From contig NZ_JAHWGL010000054.1 in the NCBI RefSeq assembly GCF_019334315.1, positions 1 to 34,016 on the forward strand: a stretch of 34,016 bases of DNA, written 5' to 3'. A program made the translations under genes and the position numbers. This document shows positions 24,328 through 32,202 of the stretch, in pieces. Source of the DNA: Hymenobacter profundi (GTDB taxonomy: Bacteria; Bacteroidota; Bacteroidia; Cytophagales; Hymenobacteraceae). The notes under the pieces were generated by a model. That model was given only the letters and a program-made list of their open reading frames with translations. It ran no database searches and was not told where the DNA came from. Position 1 is the first letter of the stretch, and the number at the start of each line of letters is the position of its first letter.

Positions 24328-26043
24328 TTAGAACAGGTTATACAACTGCCCCAGCGGCAGCTTCGTAGCCGGCTCACACGTCAGGTGCACGCCATCAACG
24401 GTCACCTTATACGTCTCCGGGTCTACCTCGATATTCGGCAGGTAGTCGTTCAGGGCCATGTCGTGCTTCGTGACGGTGCGGCAGCCGCTCACGGGCACCA
24501 CGCGCTTCTGCAAGCCGTAGGTGGCCGCCACGTGCTCGGCCGAGGCCTGCGACACAAACACCACCGACGACTGGCCCACGGCCCCACCCAGCGCCCCGAA
24601 CATCGGCCGCGAAAAGGAGGGCTGCGGAGTAGGAATAGAGGCGTTGGCATCGCCCATCTGGTTCTGTACAATGATGCCGCCCTTGATGATGGTTTCGGGG
24701 CGGGAGCCGAACAGGGCGGGTTTCCAGAGTACCAAGTCGGCCAGCTTGCCTACCTCCACGGAGCCAATTTCGTCGGCGAAACCGTGGGCGCGGGCGGGGT
24801 TGATGGTGTACTTGGCCACGTAGCGCCGGGCGCGGAAATTGTCGTGGCGGCCGGGGGCGTCTTCGGGGAGGGAGCCGCGTTGCTGCTTCATTTTGTGGGC
24901 CGTTTGCCAGGTGCGCGTAATCACTTCGCCTACCCGACCCATGGCCTGCGAGTCGCTGCTGATGATGCTGAGGGCGCCCATATCGTGCAGAATATCCTCT
25001 GCGGCAATGGTTTCGTTGCGGATGCGACTTTCGGCAAAGGCCACGTCCTCCGGGATGTTGCGGTCCAAGTGATGGCACACCATCAGCATATCCAGGTGCT
25101 CGTCGATGGTATTCACGGTGTAAGGCCGGGTAGGATTGGTGCTCGACGGAATCACGTTCGGCTCCCCGCAAATCTTGATGATGTCGGGAGCGTGGCCACC
25201 GCCCGCGCCCTCGGTGTGGTAGCTGTGGATGGTGCGCCCCTTGAACGCGCCCACCGAGTTTTCCACGAAGCCGCTCTCGTTCAGCGTGTCTGTGTGGATG
25301 CACACCTGCACGTCGTATTCCTCGGCCACCGAGAGGCATTGGTCGATGGCGGCGGGGGTAGTGCCCCAGTCCTCGTGCAGCTTGAAGCCCAACGCCCCGG
25401 CCTCAATCTGCTCGCGCAGCCCTTCGGGTTTGGACGAGTTGCCCTTACCCAGAAACCCGAAGTTGAGCGGGTAGGCTTCCGTCGCCTTCAGCATCATCTC
25501 GATGTAGAACGCGCCGGGCGTGCAGGTGGTGGCCGTGGTGCCCGCCGCCGGACCGGTGCCGCCGCCTACCATCGTGGTCAGGCCCGAGGCCAGCGCCTCC
25601 GGAATCTGCTGGGGGCTGATGAAATGAATGTGGCAGTCTATGCCGCCAGCCGTAAGGATTTTGCCCTCGCCGGCCACCACCTCCGTCGTCACGCCCACGG
25701 TCATGCCGGGCGTCACGTTGGGCATAATGTGGGGGTTACCAGCCTTGCCGATACCCACAATCCGGCCGTTTTTGATGCCGATATCGGCCTTGTAGATGCC
25801 GGTGTAGTCCAGCACTAGGGCGTTGGTGATGAGCAGATCCAGCGCCTCGGCCTGCGGAATGCCAGCGGCCTGGCCCATGCCGTCGCGCAGCACCTTGCCG
25901 CCGCCAAACTTGCATTCCTCGCCGTAGGTGCAGTAGTCTTTCTCAACCTCAATCAGCAAATCGGTGTCGCCCAGGCGCACCCGGTCGCCGGTGGTGGGTC
26001 CATACATGTCGGCGTACGCGCGCCGGGAGAGGGGGTAGGACAT
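24328..26043 (-). CDS. ureC: urease alpha subunit (catalytic)
   Basis: The 571-residue catalytic subunit of urease (urea to ammonia and carbamate). All dinuclear nickel-site residues are visible: His138 and His140 (DCHIHF), the carbamylated Lys221 (GFKLHEDWG), His250 (VCIHTDTLNESGFVE), His276 (HSYHTEGAGGGHAPD) and Asp364 (SSDSQAMGR). His324 in the flap (MVCHHLDRNIPEDVAFAESRIR) is also present. The length matches the usual 567-572, so it should be active once matured. The ATG at 26043 is 28 bp after the end of an AT-rich lipoprotein gene that separates it from the fused gamma/beta gene, which normally abuts ureC directly. Confidence 0.97.
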   Translation of the reverse strand: MSYPLSRRAYADMYGPTTGDRVRLGDTDLLIEVEKDYCTYGEECKFGGGKVLRDGMGQAAGIPQAEALDLLITNALVLDYTGIYKADIGIKNGRIVGIGKAGNPHIMPNVTPGMTVGVTTEVVAGEGKILTAGGIDCHIHFISPQQIPEALASGLTTMVGGGTGPAAGTTATTCTPGAFYIEMMLKATEAYPLNFGFLGKGNSSKPEGLREQIEAGALGFKLHEDWGTTPAAIDQCLSVAEEYDVQVCIHTDTLNESGFVENSVGAFKGRTIHSYHTEGAGGGHAPDIIKICGEPNVIPSSTNPTRPYTVNTIDEHLDMLMVCHHLDRNIPEDVAFAESRIRNETIAAEDILHDMGALSIISSDSQAMGRVGEVITRTWQTAHKMKQQRGSLPEDAPGRHDNFRARRYVAKYTINPARAHGFADEIGSVEVGKLADLVLWKPALFGSRPETIIKGGIIVQNQMGDANASIPTPQPSFSRPMFGALGGAVGQSSVVFVSQASAEHVAATYGLQKRVVPVSGCRTVTKHDMALNDYLPNIEVDPETYKVTVDGVHLTCEPATKLPLGQLYNLF

Positions 26044-26071
26044 GGGGGATCAAGCTTTTTAGATGTAATGT

Positions 26072-26857
26072 TTATTTTTCAGATGAAACATAATAATGAT
26101 GGGTTCCTGTTATGCCATCTATTGAAAGAGAGTCTTTATTACTTTGGATTATTTTATACTGAATTATGTTCGTACCGGTGTTTTTAGGTATAGTTGAATA
26201 AATAAATCTATGCTCTGGTGATAGATGCAATATCTTGAATGTATCTGTTGCGGTATTATTTTTATCAATTTTACCAATAATCAATTTTGTGTTATTTGGC
26301 AATGTATAGCCAAATGATATTGTTGTTGAGTATGTGTTTCCTGTTTGTAATGTATCTTTTCTATCATTAAATATAGGAATGATAGTGTCACTGCTTTTTG
26401 TGCCTTTTTTATCATATCCTATAACTCTTATAACTTCTCCCTTTTTACTGATAATCTGTTTTTCTGAAATTATACCCTGATTATAAAAAATAATATAATC
26501 TATAATAGTGTCATTTTGATAAATATATTTTTTTGTTATTTTACCCTTATTATCAAACTCTTTCCATGATCCGTCAGCTAAGTTGTTTTTCATATGTCCG
26601 ATTCTCAATAATTTTTCTTCTTGGTCGTAGTCTTCAAAAAAGCCATTTTGTAAGCCATTTTTCCATATAGATTTTGATTTTAAATTTCCGTTTGAATAAT
26701 ACGATTCAATTAATCCGTTGGGTTTATTGTTTAATAAATTTATCTTGTGTTGTATTTTGCCATTTTTATGATAAGTATATTTTACTGATTTTTTATCACA
26801 ACAAACAATAATTACGATACAACATAATATTATAACATATTTATATAGTGAGTACAT
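26072..26857 (-). CDS. AT-rich MORN-repeat (YwqK-like) lipoprotein inserted in the urease operon
   Basis: A 261-residue predicted lipoprotein (MYSLYKYVIILCCIVIIVCC, acylation at a Cys of the CC pair before DKKS). Residues about 25-140 hold four or more MORN-variant repeats (YHKNGKIQHKINL, YYSNGNLKSKSIWKNG, DYDQEEKLLRIGHMKNN, EFDNKGKITKKYIYQ) like those of the YwqK family, sometimes annotated as antitoxin components. The C-terminal half looks beta-rich and is unassigned. The DNA is far more AT-rich than all neighbours (roughly a quarter G+C in lines I tallied, for example 26461-26520), and codons end mostly in A or T, which suggests horizontal acquisition. I prefer ATG 26857 to 26899 because the signal peptide starts there. 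Its role with urease, if any, is unknown. Confidence 0.8.
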   Translation of the reverse strand: MYSLYKYVIILCCIVIIVCCDKKSVKYTYHKNGKIQHKINLLNNKPNGLIESYYSNGNLKSKSIWKNGLQNGFFEDYDQEEKLLRIGHMKNNLADGSWKEFDNKGKITKKYIYQNDTIIDYIIFYNQGIISEKQIISKKGEVIRVIGYDKKGTKSSDTIIPIFNDRKDTLQTGNTYSTTISFGYTLPNNTKLIIGKIDKNNTATDTFKILHLSPEHRFIYSTIPKNTGTNIIQYKIIQSNKDSLSIDGITGTHHYYVSSEK

Positions 26858-26908
26858 ATTTCTCAATAGTCTTTGCGTTACGCATCCTTTATTACACATG
26901 CGTAAACA

Positions 26909-27640
26909 TTAAGTCAATTTCCCCAACGCCCTACCCTTATTCTCCTCATCCACCTTCCCATCCGTCCACCCATTGCCGCCATATACAATCCGTTCCCCGG
27001 CCAACGCTACTAGCGTCACGCGCTTCCGTTCGCCGGGCTCGAAGCGCACGGCGGTGCCGGCCGGGATGTTGAGGCGGTAGCCGAAAGCGGCAGCGCGGTC
27101 GAACTCCAGCGCGGCGTTGGTTTCGAAGAAGGGGTAGTGCGAGCCTACCTGCACGGGCCGGTCGCCTTGGTTGAGCACGTCTATTTCAATGGTGTCGCGG
27201 CCTTCGTTGAGGATGAGGTCGTCCTCGGCCAGCAGGTACTCGCCGGGCTGGGCGTTGATGACGGTATCGGGGCCGGCGAGGGTAGGGCGGCGGGTGAGGC
27301 CGGAACCATAGAGCGCCAGCTCTGGCGAACCATGCTCGCGGCAGATGGGGTAGTGCACCGTCACGAGCTTGGTACCGTCGGGGAAGGTGCCTTCGATTTG
27401 CACCTCGGGGAGCAGCTCGGCCACGCCGGGCAGCACATCGGCGTGGCCGAGGAGCTGCTTGCCTTTGTCCATGAGCACGGCCACGCTCTCGCCGTCGCGG
27501 ATGAACTCTAGTAGCTGAGTAGCAAGTAGCGCTGTGGCTTCGGGGTAGTTCAGGCGCAGACCGCGGGCGTAGCGCTTCTGAGCCACGAAGCCGGCTTGGT
27601 GCAGCACCAGCTTATCAAGATCATTGGGGGCGAGGTGCAT
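26909..27640 (-). CDS. ureAB: urease gamma-beta fusion subunit
   Basis: A 243-residue structural subunit in which gamma (about 1-100: MHLAPNDLDKLVLHQAGFVA, GVAELLPEVQIEGTFPDGTK, VTVHYPI) and beta (about 125-230: INAQPGEYLLAEDDLILNEG, VGSHYPFFETN, FGYRLNIPAGTAVRFEPGE) are joined through a short linker, as in Helicobacter UreA. It assembles with UreC into the urease oligomer. A separate ureB is therefore not needed. The stop is followed by the AT-rich lipoprotein gene rather than ureC. A dispersed inverted repeat lies 45 bp before the start codon. Confidence 0.94.
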   Translation of the reverse strand: MHLAPNDLDKLVLHQAGFVAQKRYARGLRLNYPEATALLATQLLEFIRDGESVAVLMDKGKQLLGHADVLPGVAELLPEVQIEGTFPDGTKLVTVHYPICREHGSPELALYGSGLTRRPTLAGPDTVINAQPGEYLLAEDDLILNEGRDTIEIDVLNQGDRPVQVGSHYPFFETNAALEFDRAAAFGYRLNIPAGTAVRFEPGERKRVTLVALAGERIVYGGNGWTDGKVDEENKGRALGKLT

Positions 27641-27684
27641 ACGGTGAGGGGAGAAATGGTGAGATTGTGAAGTTGTGAAGTATT

Positions 27685-27784
27685 GTCATCCTGAGCGGAG
27701 CGAAGGACCTTCTCACGTTGGCACGAGTCGTTGAGACGTTAGTCGTCCGCACGTGAGAAGGTCCTTCGCGCTGCTCAGGATGAC
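27685..27784. repeat. dispersed inverted-repeat element (GTCATCCTGAGC family)
   Basis: The arms 27685-27717 and 27752-27784 match at 31 of 33 positions as reverse complements, with a 34-nt spacer. Extra short copies of CAGGATGACA follow at 27793-27813. The same element is partly present at 1-80. It lies between the UreH-type permease and the start of the fused urease gene, so it falls in or next to the promoter region of the structural genes. Confidence 0.8.
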
Positions 27785-27849
27785 AAGAAAACTCAGGATG
27801 ACAGGCAAGCGCAGGATGACAAGATACTGACGGATGGCAGCAAGCCAAA

Positions 27850-28458
27850 CTATGTCAGCACGTTCGAATAGAACATCCACCCCCCATACCCAATACTCAG
27901 CAGCGACGTGGCGACGACCACCGAACTCGTGAGCACGCGGCTGATGCGCATGCGGGGCGTGAAGGGAATGTTCATAAGAGCTGCCGCGCCGAACATGCCA
28001 ACCACCGAACCCAGCCCGAACAGCAGGATGTAGGCTAAGCTGTGGAGCGGGTCGCGCAGCTCGCTCATCACTAGCAGTACCAGCGCGCCGCTACCCGCTA
28101 GGCCGTGCAGTAGGCCGATAGCGTAGGCCAGTTGGTGACGGTTGCGCGTTACTAGACTCGGGAGGGTGTAGTTCTGTTTATTGAGTAGTCGGCCTACCCC
28201 CATCGTAATAAGAAGTACGCCCACGGCCGCCTCGAAGTAGCCACTGGATAGAAAGGTGACTTTGCCCAACAGCACCAAGCCGCCGAATACCACCAGCGTG
28301 GTGGTGTGGCCCAAGCCCCAATATAGCCCGTCTTTCACGGCGAGTAGGGTAGAGTCGCGGCGGGCTACGAGTTGGCTGACGGCTAGTAGGTGGTCGGGCT
28401 CGAAGGCGTGGCCGATACCGATGAGGAAGGCAAACAGAATGGGTAGGAAAGCCTGCAT
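27850..28458 (-). CDS. ureH: UreH-type nickel permease (NiCoT/HupE-like)
   Basis: A 202-residue membrane protein with about six transmembrane helices. Helix 1 carries HAFEPDHLLAVSQLV, a form of the nickel-binding HxxxxDH signature of the NiCoT superfamily; a GLLHGLAGSGALVLL segment with His follows. It resembles the Bacillus UreH and HupE/UreJ permeases that import nickel for urease. Its place at the head of the urease cluster supports nickel uptake. The name UreH here means the permease, not the Helicobacter UreD homologue. I start at ATG 28458 because the upstream frame begins with TTG at 28464. Confidence 0.85.
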   Translation of the reverse strand: MQAFLPILFAFLIGIGHAFEPDHLLAVSQLVARRDSTLLAVKDGLYWGLGHTTTLVVFGGLVLLGKVTFLSSGYFEAAVGVLLITMGVGRLLNKQNYTLPSLVTRNRHQLAYAIGLLHGLAGSGALVLLVMSELRDPLHSLAYILLFGLGSVVGMFGAAALMNIPFTPRMRISRVLTSSVVVATSLLSIGYGGWMFYSNVLT

Positions 28459-28494
28459 AGGCAATGGATGACTTGAAAATCTAGAGCTAGAGCG

Positions 28495-28696
28495 AGAAAG
28501 CTAGTTCCCCTCTTTTTTAAATGTCGCGCATCAAGCGAGTGTGGGTGCCCGCAGGGCGCGGTGGCGAAACCGTGAGAACGACAGCTAGAACTAGAAATGT
28601 AAGAACTAGAAAAACTAACTCTAGATGCCGTTCAACGACGTTTACCACTCCGCCCTACGGGCACCCCTCTTAAAAAAGGAGGGGAACTAGCTTTCT
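28495..28696. repeat. ~200-bp MITE-like element with nested inverted repeats
   Basis: The outer arms (AGAAAGCTAGTTCCCCTC at 28495-28512 with TTTTTTAA after it, and its complement ending at 28696) match with a single-base indel. The inner arms GGGTGCCCGCAGGGCG (from about 28546) and CGCCCTACGGGCACCC (from about 28651) match with one mismatch. Between them lies an AT-rich stretch of CTAGAACTAGAA-type repeats. No open frame is convincing. It occupies most of the 28459-28833 gap between the nickel permease and the peroxidase, which are divergently transcribed. Confidence 0.75.
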
Positions 28697-28774
28697 AGCC
28701 TCTGGGCAAGCACCTGGAGCCAAATATAGACAGGGCGACCATACAGCGGGAAAACCAGCACCGCCCCAACGGAG

Positions 28775-28782
28775 TATCTTTA
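28775..28782 (+). promoter_or_regulatory. -7-like box before the peroxidase
   Basis: TATCTTTA matches seven of eight positions of the Bacteroidetes -7 form TATCTTTG seen at the tRNA. No clear -33 TTG is at the right distance. The ATG follows 51 nt downstream. Confidence 0.3.
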
Positions 28783-28833
28783 CCTATAAATCCGAATAGT
28801 CCCGGATGCATCCTCCCGTCACTCAACAGCTCT

Positions 28834-29424
28834 ATGGCCTCGTTCCGTCAGAAACTCATGAAATTCCTGTACCCGCTGATTATGCGGCTGTCGAAATCGA
28901 GCAGCAAGGGGAAGGTGCTGACCAGTAAGCAACAAGGCGGCGCGCCGGTATCATTTTATAAGCTGGCGGGGCAGCGCAACAACGGTCAGGCCCTACCCTT
29001 CGAGGAACTGAAGGGCAAAAAGGTGTTGCTGGTGAATACGGCTTCCAACTGCGGTTTCACCAACCAGTACGAGGAACTGCAACAGCTCTCGGAGCAGTTT
29101 GCCGACGAGCTGGTGGTACTGGGCTTTCCGGCCAACGACTTCGCCGAGCAGGAAAAAGCCGACGATAAAGCCATTGAGCAGTTTTGCCAGATGAACTTTG
29201 GCGTATCGTTCCCCTTGATGAAGAAAAGCGTGGTGGTAAAAACAGCCGCGCAAAATCCTGTGTACCAATGGTTGAGCCAGGCCCAACAAAACGGCTGGAA
29301 CGAGCAGGCGCCCGACTGGAATTTCTCAAAATACCTCGTCAGTGAAGACGGCCGCTTGCTAGGTTATTTTGGGCCGGCTGTATCACCGCTGAGCGACGAC
29401 GTTACCGGTAGCATTCGGGGCTAG
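28834..29424 (+). CDS. glutathione peroxidase-family thiol peroxidase
   Basis: A 196-residue protein with the GPx fold. The active-site segment VNTASNCGFTNQYEEL places the peroxidatic Cys at residue 73 (Cys, not selenocysteine). Other motifs are LGFPANDFAEQE (family GFPxNxFGxQE), a conserved Cys118 in QFCQMNFGVSFP and DWNFSKYLV (Trp162-Asn163). Bacterial Cys-GPx proteins usually reduce lipid or organic hydroperoxides using thioredoxin. About 25 extra basic/hydrophobic N-terminal residues (MASFRQKLMKFLYPLIMRLSK) could be a membrane-associating helix. There is no lipobox. The gene is separate from its neighbours. Confidence 0.9.
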   Translation: MASFRQKLMKFLYPLIMRLSKSSSKGKVLTSKQQGGAPVSFYKLAGQRNNGQALPFEELKGKKVLLVNTASNCGFTNQYEELQQLSEQFADELVVLGFPANDFAEQEKADDKAIEQFCQMNFGVSFPLMKKSVVVKTAAQNPVYQWLSQAQQNGWNEQAPDWNFSKYLVSEDGRLLGYFGPAVSPLSDDVTGSIRG

Positions 29425-29431
29425 CGGCGTG

Positions 29432-29454
29432 GTGGGCCGACCGCGGTGGCCCAC
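29432..29454 (+). terminator. possible terminator of the peroxidase gene
   Basis: GTGGGCC (29432-29438) and GGCCCAC (29448-29454) are perfect arms with a 9-nt loop, starting 8 nt after the stop codon. There is no T-run (GCAAAACC follows), so termination is uncertain. Confidence 0.4.
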
Positions 29455-29507
29455 GCAAAACCGCGTATCTTTTGGCCCTTGCTTGTTCAGCTTCCCTACC
29501 TTAGTAT

Positions 29508-31352
29508 ATGAAGAATTTTTTCCTGGCTGGTGCAGCGGCCTGCCTCTTATTCAGCTGCTCGGAGCAAAACAAGAAACCGGCCGAAACGGCCGATGCCTCT
29601 ACCTCTGTACCCAAACCGGCCAGCCTACGGGCGCTCTACAGTAATTACTGGGAGCAACAGTCGCGCTTTTTCCCGCTGGAGGCCACAGGCCAGGGCGACA
29701 ACCGCTTCAACAACCGCCTACCCAACGACCAGACGCACGCCTTCCGCGACTCGCTGCGCACGTTCTACCAAACCTCCCTCGACCAGCTGCATTTGTTCCA
29801 GCGCGATTCGCTGGCCGAGAACGACAAAATCAGCTACGACATCTTTGAATACGAGATGCAGACCCGCCTCGGTGGGTTGAAATTAAACACCTGGCAGATG
29901 CCCTTTCAGCAGTTTTGGGGCCTACCCCTCACGATGGGCCAGCTGGGTGCGGGCACTGGTAACCAACCTTTCAAAACCGCCCAGGACTACGATAATTGGC
30001 TGGGCCGCACCAAGGGCTTTGCCGTGTGGGCCGACTCGGCCATTGCCAACTTCCGGGTAGGGATGCGCACGGGCGTGGTGCTGCCCCGGCCGCTGGTGGA
30101 GAAGATGATTCCGCAAATGCAGGCCTTTGTGGTGAGCGACCCCACCAAAAGCCTGTTTTTTGCGCCGGTGAAGCAGTTTCCGGCGGGCGTATCGGAGGTA
30201 GACCAGCAGCGGCTGGTAGACTCGTACAAGGCGGCTATTCTCACGCAGCTGGTGCCTACCTACCGCAAGCTGGCCGATTTTCTAAAAAACGAGTACCTGC
30301 CCGTATCCCGCACCACTACCGGCATTTCCGAAATTCCGAACGGTGCCGACACGTACCGCTACTACGTGAAGTACTGGACCACTACCGACAAAACGCCGGA
30401 GGAAATCTACCAGACTGGTCGCGCCGAGGTGAGCCGCATTCGGGGCGAGATGGAGGATATCAAGCGCAAAGTGGGCTTCAAAGGCGATTTGGCGGCTTTT
30501 TTTGAACATCTGAAAACCGACAAGCAATTCACGCCCTACCAGAACTCCGAACAGGTACTCGACGCTTTCCGGGGCATTCAGGCGCGCATCGAGCCCAACC
30601 TGAAAAAGATGTTCGGGCGCACGCCCAAAACGCCGTTCGAGATTCGGCAGACGGAGGCTTTTCGGGCTGAGTCGGCCTCGGCTGAATACAACCAGGGTAG
30701 CCCCGACGGCGCGCGGCCGGGCATTTTCTACATTCCGATTCTGAACGCTCGCGAGTTCAACATCACCTCGGGCATGGAGTCGCTGTTTCTGCACGAGGCC
30801 ATTCCGGGCCACCACTATCAGATTTCGTTGCAACAGGAAAACGACAGCCTACCCAAGTTTCGGCGTTTTGCTTGGTACGGCGCCATGGGCGAGGGTTGGG
30901 CGCTCTACACCGAAAGCCTAGGCAAAGAGCTGGGCCTCTACACCGACCCCTACCAGCGCATGGGCGCCCTGGGCGACGAGATTCACCGCGCTATCCGGCT
31001 AGTGGTTGATGTGGGCATGCACACCAAGGGTATGACCCGCGAAGAAGCTATTCAATACATGATGGAAAACGAGGCCATCAGCGAGCAGGGCGCCACCGCC
31101 GAAATTGAGCGCTACATGGCCATTCCGGGCCAGGCGCTTTCTTATAAGGTAGGGGCGTTGAAAATTCAGGAGTTGCGCGCCAAGTACCAGAGTCTACTAG
31201 GCGCTACGCAGAAGCTGCGCGCCCGCAACCGCCGCGAGCAAACCAGCCATTTCAGCCTCAGCGCCTTCCACGATGAGTTGCTGAAAGACGGCGTGATGCC
31301 GCTCTCGGTGCTGGAGCGCAAAATGGACGCCTGGGCCGAAGACGAGCGGTAG
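29508..31352 (+). CDS. DUF885-family lipoprotein, putative metallohydrolase
   Basis: A 614-residue lipoprotein (MKNFFLAGAAACLLFSC, acylated Cys17) with the DUF885 fold. The zinc-type motif HEAIPGHHYQ is at residues 429-438, and GEGWALYTESLG at 461-472 supplies the expected downstream glutamate. The full length of about 600 residues matches the family, which is related to M32-like carboxypeptidases and widespread in Bacteroidetes and Proteobacteria; peptidase activity is inferred rather than demonstrated for most members. It is probably anchored in the membrane facing the periplasm. A -7-like TATCTTTTG lies at 29466-29474. An inverted-repeat terminator with a T-run follows. Confidence 0.88.
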   Translation: MKNFFLAGAAACLLFSCSEQNKKPAETADASTSVPKPASLRALYSNYWEQQSRFFPLEATGQGDNRFNNRLPNDQTHAFRDSLRTFYQTSLDQLHLFQRDSLAENDKISYDIFEYEMQTRLGGLKLNTWQMPFQQFWGLPLTMGQLGAGTGNQPFKTAQDYDNWLGRTKGFAVWADSAIANFRVGMRTGVVLPRPLVEKMIPQMQAFVVSDPTKSLFFAPVKQFPAGVSEVDQQRLVDSYKAAILTQLVPTYRKLADFLKNEYLPVSRTTTGISEIPNGADTYRYYVKYWTTTDKTPEEIYQTGRAEVSRIRGEMEDIKRKVGFKGDLAAFFEHLKTDKQFTPYQNSEQVLDAFRGIQARIEPNLKKMFGRTPKTPFEIRQTEAFRAESASAEYNQGSPDGARPGIFYIPILNAREFNITSGMESLFLHEAIPGHHYQISLQQENDSLPKFRRFAWYGAMGEGWALYTESLGKELGLYTDPYQRMGALGDEIHRAIRLVVDVGMHTKGMTREEAIQYMMENEAISEQGATAEIERYMAIPGQALSYKVGALKIQELRAKYQSLLGATQKLRARNRREQTSHFSLSAFHDELLKDGVMPLSVLERKMDAWAEDER

Positions 31353-31405
31353 GGTAGGGGTGAAGGAGTACAGCACGCCAACCAGAACATTATTCTGACC
31401 AATCA

Positions 31406-31459
31406 GAACGTCATGTTGAGCGAAGGCGTAGCCGTGGTCGAAACATGACGTTCTTTTTT
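31406..31459 (+). terminator. GAACGTCATG inverted repeat with T-run
   Basis: GAACGTCATGTT (31406-31417) and AACATGACGTTC (31442-31453) are perfect 12-bp arms with a 24-nt spacer, followed by six T (31454-31459). It can terminate the DUF885 transcript and sits just before the flavin reductase start. The arm begins like the partial repeat at 13587, so it looks like a dispersed repeat used as a terminator. Confidence 0.65.
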
Positions 31460-31472
31460 AACCTTTCTACCC

Positions 31473-32111
31473 ATGCCCCACATCACCGCCGCCGATATCG
31501 AATCGTACGAGAAGATCTACCGGCTCAACCTCATCAATGCCATTACGGGCTACAAGCCCGCCAACCTCATTGGTACGGCCTCGCCCGATGGGCAGACCAA
31601 CTTGGCTATTTTCAGCTCGGTGGTGCATTTGGGCTCCAACCCACCGCTACTGGGTATGGTGACGCGCCCTACCTCGGTGCCGCGCCATACCTATTCTAAT
31701 ATTCAGGATACGGGCTGCTACACCATCAACCACGTGCCGGCCGCCTACGTGGCGCAGGCGCATTACACGTCGGCCAACTTCCCGGCCGAAGAATCGGAAT
31801 TTGACGCGTGCGGATTTACGCCCCTGTACCGCGACGATTTTCCGGCGCCCTACGTGCAGGAAAGTCAGATTAGCATTGGCTTGCGCTTGCAGGAAGAAAT
31901 CGAAATAAAAGCCAACGGCACGCGGTTACTGGTGGGGGCAGTAGAGCACATCTACCTGCCCAACGAGGTGCTACAGCCCGACGGCTCCTTGCACTTGGCC
32001 GCTGCCGCCGACATCTGCATTTCCGGCCTCGACGGCTACCACAGCGTGACGCCGCTGGCAGCCTTTGCCTACGCCCGCGCCGGGCAGGGCCCGCAGCCGA
32101 AAGAGAAGTAG
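31473..32111 (+). CDS. flavin reductase-like (FMN-binding split barrel) protein
   Basis: A 212-residue protein of the flavin reductase-like family. A split-barrel core contains GYKPANLIGTASPDGQTNLA (flavin-binding loop), IFSSVVHLGSNPPLLGMVTR and YTINHVPAAYVAQAHYTSA. Such proteins bind FMN and often reduce flavin with NAD(P)H or serve as a flavoprotein oxidoreductase; the substrate cannot be deduced. There is no signal peptide, so it should be cytoplasmic. It is separated from the preceding gene by the GAACGTCATG terminator-like repeat and has no evident operon partner. Confidence 0.88.
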   Translation: MPHITAADIESYEKIYRLNLINAITGYKPANLIGTASPDGQTNLAIFSSVVHLGSNPPLLGMVTRPTSVPRHTYSNIQDTGCYTINHVPAAYVAQAHYTSANFPAEESEFDACGFTPLYRDDFPAPYVQESQISIGLRLQEEIEIKANGTRLLVGAVEHIYLPNEVLQPDGSLHLAAAADICISGLDGYHSVTPLAAFAYARAGQGPQPKEK

Positions 32112-32202
32112 CCACAATTCTTTGGGCAGGATATTCGTCCGGGTAAGAAGTTGCGCCGTTAAAGAAGGTAGGAAATAACTCCCTCCATCTTTCTACTGAA
32201 TC

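Noticed and set aside
24316..25818. 500-codon open frame on the plus strand opposite ureC
   Set aside because: It is a shadow of ureC in GC-rich DNA: the product is His/Arg/Gly-rich with no domain, while ureC on the other strand has every catalytic residue.
27621..27848. 75-codon minus-strand frame in the permease/ureAB gap
   Set aside because: It translates the repeat element itself (tandem CHPE-type units) and has no supporting start or homology.
27641..27849. Nickel riboswitch or NikR operator before the urease genes
   Set aside because: The gap is taken up by the dispersed inverted repeat; I see no NikR-type palindrome or known nickel-cobalt riboswitch core.
28834..29424. Selenocysteine-containing glutathione peroxidase
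   Set aside because: The active-site codon is an ordinary Cys (TGC) at residue 73 and the frame has no internal TGA.
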